A DNA stretch of 64,000 nt, from NCBI GenBank assembly GCA_046331465.1, contig JAXLQV010000001.1, forward strand, positions 682,001-746,000. Direction: 5' to 3'. The translations under genes were made by a program, and so were the position numbers. The notes beneath the pieces were generated by a model. It saw nothing but the letters and a program-made list of their open reading frames with translations. It did not search any database and was not told where the DNA came from. The stretch's first letter is position 1; each line of letters begins with the position of its first letter. Of the stretch, positions 60,412 through 64,000 are shown piece after piece. This DNA comes from UBA5066 sp046331465 (GTDB lineage Bacteria > Acidobacteriota > Thermoanaerobaculia > UBA5066).

Positions 60412-62112
60412 ATGTTGACCTGGACCCAGATCTACACGCCGGTGGCAGGGAACCTCCTGCTGTCGGCCCTCGTGGCGGCGCTCCCGGTGGTCGTGCTGCT
60501 CGGGCTGCTCGCCTTCTTCCACGTGAAGGCGCACAAGGCGGCGCTCCTCGGGCTCGCGACCTCCCTCGGGGTCGCGATCTTCGTCAACGGGATGCCGGCG
60601 AAGCTCGCCCTGACGGCCGCCGCGAACGGGGCGCTCTACGGACTTTTCCCGATCGGCTGGATCGTCCTCTGCGCGATCTTCGTCTACGACCTGACCGTGA
60701 AGTCGGGCGACTTCGAGGTCGTCAAGCACACCGTGGCGGGGCTCGCGGACGACCGCCGGATCCAGGCCCTCCTGATCGCGTTCTCGTTCGGCGCGTTCAT
60801 CGAGGGAGCCGCCGGTTTCGGCACGCCCGTCGCCATCTCGGCCGCGATGCTCATCGGCCTCGGCTTCCGGCCCCTCCTCGCGGCCGGCATCGCGCTCATC
60901 GGGAACACCGCCCCGGTCGCCTACGGCGCCCTCGGCACTCCGATCGTCGTCCTGGCGTCCGTGACCGGGCTCGACCTCCACGCGCTCTCGGCCATGACCG
61001 GCCGGCAGCTCCCGCTCTTCTCGCTCATCGTTCCCTTCTGGCTCGTCTGGGCGATGGCGGGCCGCAAGGCGATGTGGGAGGTCTGGCCCGCCTGCCTCAC
61101 CTCGGGCCTCAGCTTCGCGGTCACGCAGTTCCTCGTCAGCAACTACCACGGCCCCTGGGTCGTCGACATCGCGGGCGCGATCGTCTCGATGGGATCGCTC
61201 GTCGTCCTCCTGAAGCTCTGGCAGCCGAAGACGAGGTGGAGCTTCGAGCACGAAAACCACGAGGAGAGGGCCGCCGAGGCCGCGAATCGCCCGGTCCACA
61301 CGCCGAAGCGGGCCCTGACGGCCTGGATGCCCTGGATCCTCCTCTCCGTCTTCGTCTTCGCCTGGGGCCTCCCGCAGGTCAAGGACTTCCTGAACGGAGG
61401 GACGAAGGACGCCCCGAACGTCCTGAAGGGCGTCTCCATGCTCAAGTGGGAAGTCCCGGGCCTCCACAAGGCGGTCGTCAAGGCCCCGCCGGTCGTCAAG
61501 GCCGAGAAGCCGGAAGAGGCCGTCTTCACGTTCAACTGGCTCTCCGCCACGGGGACGAGCCTCCTCCTCTCCGGCATCCTGAGCGGCCTGCTGCTCGGCT
61601 TCTCGCCGAAGGAGCTGGCGAAGGTCTTCTGGGGAACGCTCATGCGGGTGAGGATCTCGCTCCTCACGATCGGCGCGATGCTCGCGCTCGGCTTCTCGAC
61701 GCGCTACGCGGGCCTGGACGCGACGATGGGCCTCGCGTTCGCCTCGACGGGTGTCCTCTTCCCCTTCTTCTCGCCGCTCCTCGGCTGGCTCGGGGTCGCG
61801 CTGACGGGCAGCGACACCTCCTCGAACGTCCTCTTCGGCGGCCTGCAGATGATCAGCGCCGAGAAGCTCGGCGTGAGCCCGATCCTCGCGGCCGCGGCGA
61901 ACAGCGCCGGCGGCGTCATGGGGAAGATGATCGACGCGCAGAGCATCGTCGTGGCGAGCGTCGCGACGAACCAGCAGGGACAGGAGGGGACGATCCTCCG
62001 CTACGTCTTCTGGCACTCGATCGTCCTCGCCTGCCTCGTCGGCGTCCTCGTCTTCCTGCAGGCCTACGTCTTCCCCTGGGTCATTCCGGCCGTCTCGGCG
62101 GTCGCCAAGTGA
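60412..62112 (+). CDS. lldP: L-lactate permease
   Basis: 566 residues, the family size, with about 13 membrane helices. SFGAFIEGAAGFGTPVAISA, IALIGNTAPVAYGALGTPIV and GWLGVALTGSDTSSNVLFGG are strong LldP signatures. It imports lactate (and often glycolate) with protons. A GAGGAGG-type site precedes the ATG, and the upstream gap carries CCTAGG palindromes shared with the lutC/kinase gap. The porin gene starts 17 bases after it. Confidence 0.96.
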   Translation: MLTWTQIYTPVAGNLLLSALVAALPVVVLLGLLAFFHVKAHKAALLGLATSLGVAIFVNGMPAKLALTAAANGALYGLFPIGWIVLCAIFVYDLTVKSGDFEVVKHTVAGLADDRRIQALLIAFSFGAFIEGAAGFGTPVAISAAMLIGLGFRPLLAAGIALIGNTAPVAYGALGTPIVVLASVTGLDLHALSAMTGRQLPLFSLIVPFWLVWAMAGRKAMWEVWPACLTSGLSFAVTQFLVSNYHGPWVVDIAGAIVSMGSLVVLLKLWQPKTRWSFEHENHEERAAEAANRPVHTPKRALTAWMPWILLSVFVFAWGLPQVKDFLNGGTKDAPNVLKGVSMLKWEVPGLHKAVVKAPPVVKAEKPEEAVFTFNWLSATGTSLLLSGILSGLLLGFSPKELAKVFWGTLMRVRISLLTIGAMLALGFSTRYAGLDATMGLAFASTGVLFPFFSPLLGWLGVALTGSDTSSNVLFGGLQMISAEKLGVSPILAAAANSAGGVMGKMIDAQSIVVASVATNQQGQEGTILRYVFWHSIVLACLVGVLVFLQAYVFPWVIPAVSAVAK

Positions 62113-62129
62113 AAGCAGGATCAAGAGAG

Positions 62130-63230
62130 ATGAAGTCCGCACGATTCGCCCGCCGGGCCCTCGCGACTGCCGCGCTCGCCCTCCTTCTCGCTCCCTCCGC
62201 CGCCCAGGCCCAGGCCGTCCTCAAGGTGAACGACGACGTCAACTTCAGGTTCGGCTTCCAGTTCCAGGGGTGGGCCGACTGGACCCAGAGCGCCACGACG
62301 GGCGGCTACGCCCAGAACCTCTTCATCCGGCGGGCCCGGCTCCTCGTGGGCGGCTCGGTCGCGAAGGACGTCACGTTCTTCTTCCAGACCGACAGCGGGA
62401 ACCTCGGGAAGGTCACGAACGGCGTCAAGGCGACGAGCACCGGGTTCGTCATCCAGGACGCCTGGGTCTCCTGGAAGCTCGACGACGCCTTCATCCTCGA
62501 CGCCGGCCTCTTCCTCGTCCCGCTCAGCCGCAACATCCTCCAGTCGACGCTCAGCTTCTACACCCTCGACATCAGCCCCACCTCGACCGTCATGGCCGGC
62601 CCGACGCAGACCGTCGGCCTGCGCGACACCGGCTTCCAGGCCAAGGGGTACCTCGTCGACGGCGGCCGCCTCGAGTACCGCCTAGCCGCCATGCAGGGCG
62701 TCCGCGACGCCGCCTCTCAGAACTCGTTCCGGACGGCGGGGTACCTCCAGTACAACTTCTTCGAGAAGGAGAGGGGCTACGTCTTCGCCGGCACGAACCT
62801 CGGGAAGAAGAAGGTCCTGAACCTGAACGGCGGCTTCGACGTCCAGAAGGACTACAAGGCCTACAGCGGCGACGTCTTCGCCTCCATCCCGGTCGCGAAG
62901 GGGGACGAGGTCGGCGGCCAGGTGCAGTGGATCCACTACGACGGCGGGACGTTCCTGAAGACGATCCCGAAGCAGGACGACGTCCTCGTCGAGGCCGCGT
63001 ACTACCTCTCGAAGGCGAAGGTCCAGCCGTTCCTCAAGTACGAGAGCCAGAAGTTCGCGAACGACGTCGACACGGCGAAGGACCAGGACCGGTTCGGCGG
63101 CGGGCTGAACTGGTACGTCTCCGGGCAGAACTTCAAGATCACGGCGCAGTACCTCCACGTCGACCCGAAGAGCTCGGCCCTGAAGTCGACGGGCCAGTTC
63201 ACGATCCAGCTCCAGGGTTTCTACTTCTGA
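62130..63230 (+). CDS. Outer-membrane porin (phosphate-selective porin O/P-like)
   Basis: 366 residues. Signal peptide about 1-26 ending AQAQA. The mature part is beta-strand rich with alternating aromatic/charged residues (FRFGFQFQGWADWTQSATTG, NLFIRRARLLVGGSVAKDVT) and ends TIQLQGFYF, an outer-membrane targeting C-terminus. The N-terminal block with RRAR is typical of OprO/OprP-like porins, although bacterial members of this fold pass various anions. Position directly after lldP suggests lactate or related organic acids as the solute. Start chosen from AAGAGAG upstream and the signal peptide. Confidence 0.88.
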   Translation: MKSARFARRALATAALALLLAPSAAQAQAVLKVNDDVNFRFGFQFQGWADWTQSATTGGYAQNLFIRRARLLVGGSVAKDVTFFFQTDSGNLGKVTNGVKATSTGFVIQDAWVSWKLDDAFILDAGLFLVPLSRNILQSTLSFYTLDISPTSTVMAGPTQTVGLRDTGFQAKGYLVDGGRLEYRLAAMQGVRDAASQNSFRTAGYLQYNFFEKERGYVFAGTNLGKKKVLNLNGGFDVQKDYKAYSGDVFASIPVAKGDEVGGQVQWIHYDGGTFLKTIPKQDDVLVEAAYYLSKAKVQPFLKYESQKFANDVDTAKDQDRFGGGLNWYVSGQNFKITAQYLHVDPKSSALKSTGQFTIQLQGFYF

Positions 63231-63241
63231 TCCCGAGGGGC

Positions 63242-63275
63242 GCGGCGCCGGCGGGGGGAATCCCCCCGGCGCCGC
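63242..63275 (+). terminator. Strong GC hairpin between porin and dehydrogenase genes
   Basis: GCGGCGCCG (63242-63250) and GGGGGG (63253-63258) pair with CCCCCC (63262-63267) and CGGCGCCGC (63267-63275) in a long stem with a small two-base bulge and a short AAT loop. It could end the permease-porin transcript or lower expression of the next gene. Confidence 0.65.
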
Positions 63276-63298
63276 GATCGCGCCCAGGAGGGCCTCGC

Positions 63299-64000
63299 AT
63301 GACGAACGCCACCGAAGGCCTCGCGGCCCGGGCCACCGGGCCGCTTCCCGAGACGGCGGGCCTCCGCGCCTCCCTGGAGCGGATCGTCGCGCCGGAGCGC
63401 GTGCTCGATCGCCCGATCGACCGGATCGCCTTCGCGTCCGACGCGAGCTTCTACCGGCTGATCCCGAAGGCGGTCGTCCTGGCGCAGTCGGTCGACGAGG
63501 TCGCAGGGCTCTTCCGGCTCGCGCGCGAGACGAAGGTCCCGGTCACGCTCCGCGCGGCGGGGACGTCGCTCTCGGGGCAGGCCGTGACGGACGGCCTCCT
63601 CGTCGAGGTGGCCCGCCACTGGCGGACGGTGAAGGTCGAGGACGGAGGCCGCCGCTTCCGGACGCAGCCCGGCGTCCTCGGGGCCTCGGTGAACAACGCG
63701 CTCCGCCCCTACCGCGTGAAGATGGGGCCCGACCCCGCCTCCATCGCGACCTGCACGATGGGCGGCATCCTCTCGAACAACTCGAGCGGCATGTGCTGCG
63801 GCGTGACCCAGAACGCCTACCACACGCTCGAGTCGCTGACGTTCCTCCTGCCGTCGGGGACGCGGATCGACACCGCGGCCCCCGACGCCGACGCGTGCTT
63901 CCGCGCCGCCGAGCCCGCGCTCTGGCAGGGGCTCCTCGACCTGAAGGCCCGGCTCGAGGCCGACCCGGCGCTCGTCGCGCGGATCCGGTCGAAGTACCGG
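63299..64000 (+). CDS. FAD-linked D-lactate/2-hydroxyacid dehydrogenase, 5' part
   Basis: ATG at 63299 behind AGGAGG; 234 codons to the window edge. The FAD-binding (PCMH-type) domain is clear: VTLRAAGTSLSGQAVTDGLL, YRVKMGPDPASIATCTMGGI and then LSNNSSGMCCGVTQNAYHTL, as in the YdiJ/Dld class of large FAD plus iron-sulfur dehydrogenases. The usual C-terminal iron-sulfur part lies past the edge. With LutC and the LutB-LutA fusion nearby for L-lactate, this gene would give the locus a route for the D-isomer. Confidence 0.9.
   Translation, partial: MTNATEGLAARATGPLPETAGLRASLERIVAPERVLDRPIDRIAFASDASFYRLIPKAVVLAQSVDEVAGLFRLARETKVPVTLRAAGTSLSGQAVTDGLLVEVARHWRTVKVEDGGRRFRTQPGVLGASVNNALRPYRVKMGPDPASIATCTMGGILSNNSSGMCCGVTQNAYHTLESLTFLLPSGTRIDTAAPDADACFRAAEPALWQGLLDLKARLEADPALVARIRSKYR

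Overview
The window is very GC-rich, densely coded DNA (estimated by eye near 70% G+C, with mostly G or C third codon positions) from a Gram-negative bacterium. It encodes a TonB-dependent receptor with a carboxypeptidase-regulatory-like N-terminus, a porin, a GT51 transglycosylase and lactate oxidation genes. Together with modular secreted proteins sharing a C-terminal domain, these suggest Acidobacteriota, perhaps the Thermoanaerobaculia/Holophagae side. That placement is inference: there is no rRNA or marker gene here. I saw no tRNA, rRNA, CRISPR, insertion sequence or prophage. No gene-free stretch exceeds about 210 bases.

Layout. 1-7981: the end of a secreted C1 peptidase, a small membrane protein, a STAS protein, an O-methyltransferase, a TPR protein, a degenerate chemoreceptor-like protein, an RlmI-like methyltransferase overlapping a GT4 glycosyltransferase, and a disordered polyQ/RG-rich protein. 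8104-14316: three tandem secreted proteins with different N-terminal folds (SGNH-like plus PKD, beta-propeller-like, parallel beta-helix) that share one C-terminal module of about 228 residues. 14323-20711: aldo/keto reductase, GIDE-like membrane protein, Fpg-type DNA glycosylase, membrane-anchored PP2C phosphatase and a 2-hydroxyacid dehydrogenase. 20731-27858 (minus strand): seven packed genes combining an MBOAT acyltransferase, two SGNH proteins (one fused to an NHL propeller), a 39-residue membrane peptide, a small secreted protein and an ABC exporter. 27952-38223: PEBP protein, M13 metallopeptidase, glutamate dehydrogenase, a secreted beta-sandwich-like protein, a sigma factor/putative anti-sigma/bactofilin-like trio, 3-hydroxyacyl-CoA dehydrogenase and a TPR protein.

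38243-48605: a TonB receptor behind a recognisable promoter and a perfect inverted-repeat operator, closed by a UUCG terminator. It is followed by seven acyl-metabolism genes: SDR, KASIII-like protein lacking the usual His and Asn, three alpha/beta hydrolases, an acyl-CoA ligase and an SCP2-type thiolase. Start/stop overlaps couple four of them. 48633-54437: a HEAT-repeat/beta-lactamase fusion, a PLP deaminase/desulfhydrase, a TetR regulator, a small hypothetical protein and a GT51 transglycosylase with a large N-terminal extension.

54447-64000 is a lactate-use locus: a LutB-LutA fusion and LutC, divergent from a histidine kinase (periplasmic-binding-type sensor) and its NarL-type regulator, then lactate permease, a porin and the start of an FAD-linked D-lactate/2-hydroxyacid dehydrogenase. 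Both regulatory gaps of this locus carry CCTAGG-type palindromes, which suggests one shared regulator. Elsewhere, many genes at the head of transcription units have a TANNNT box 6-11 bases before the start codon and no clear Shine-Dalgarno, pointing to leaderless transcripts. Others have a GC-rich hairpin just upstream of the ribosome binding site.
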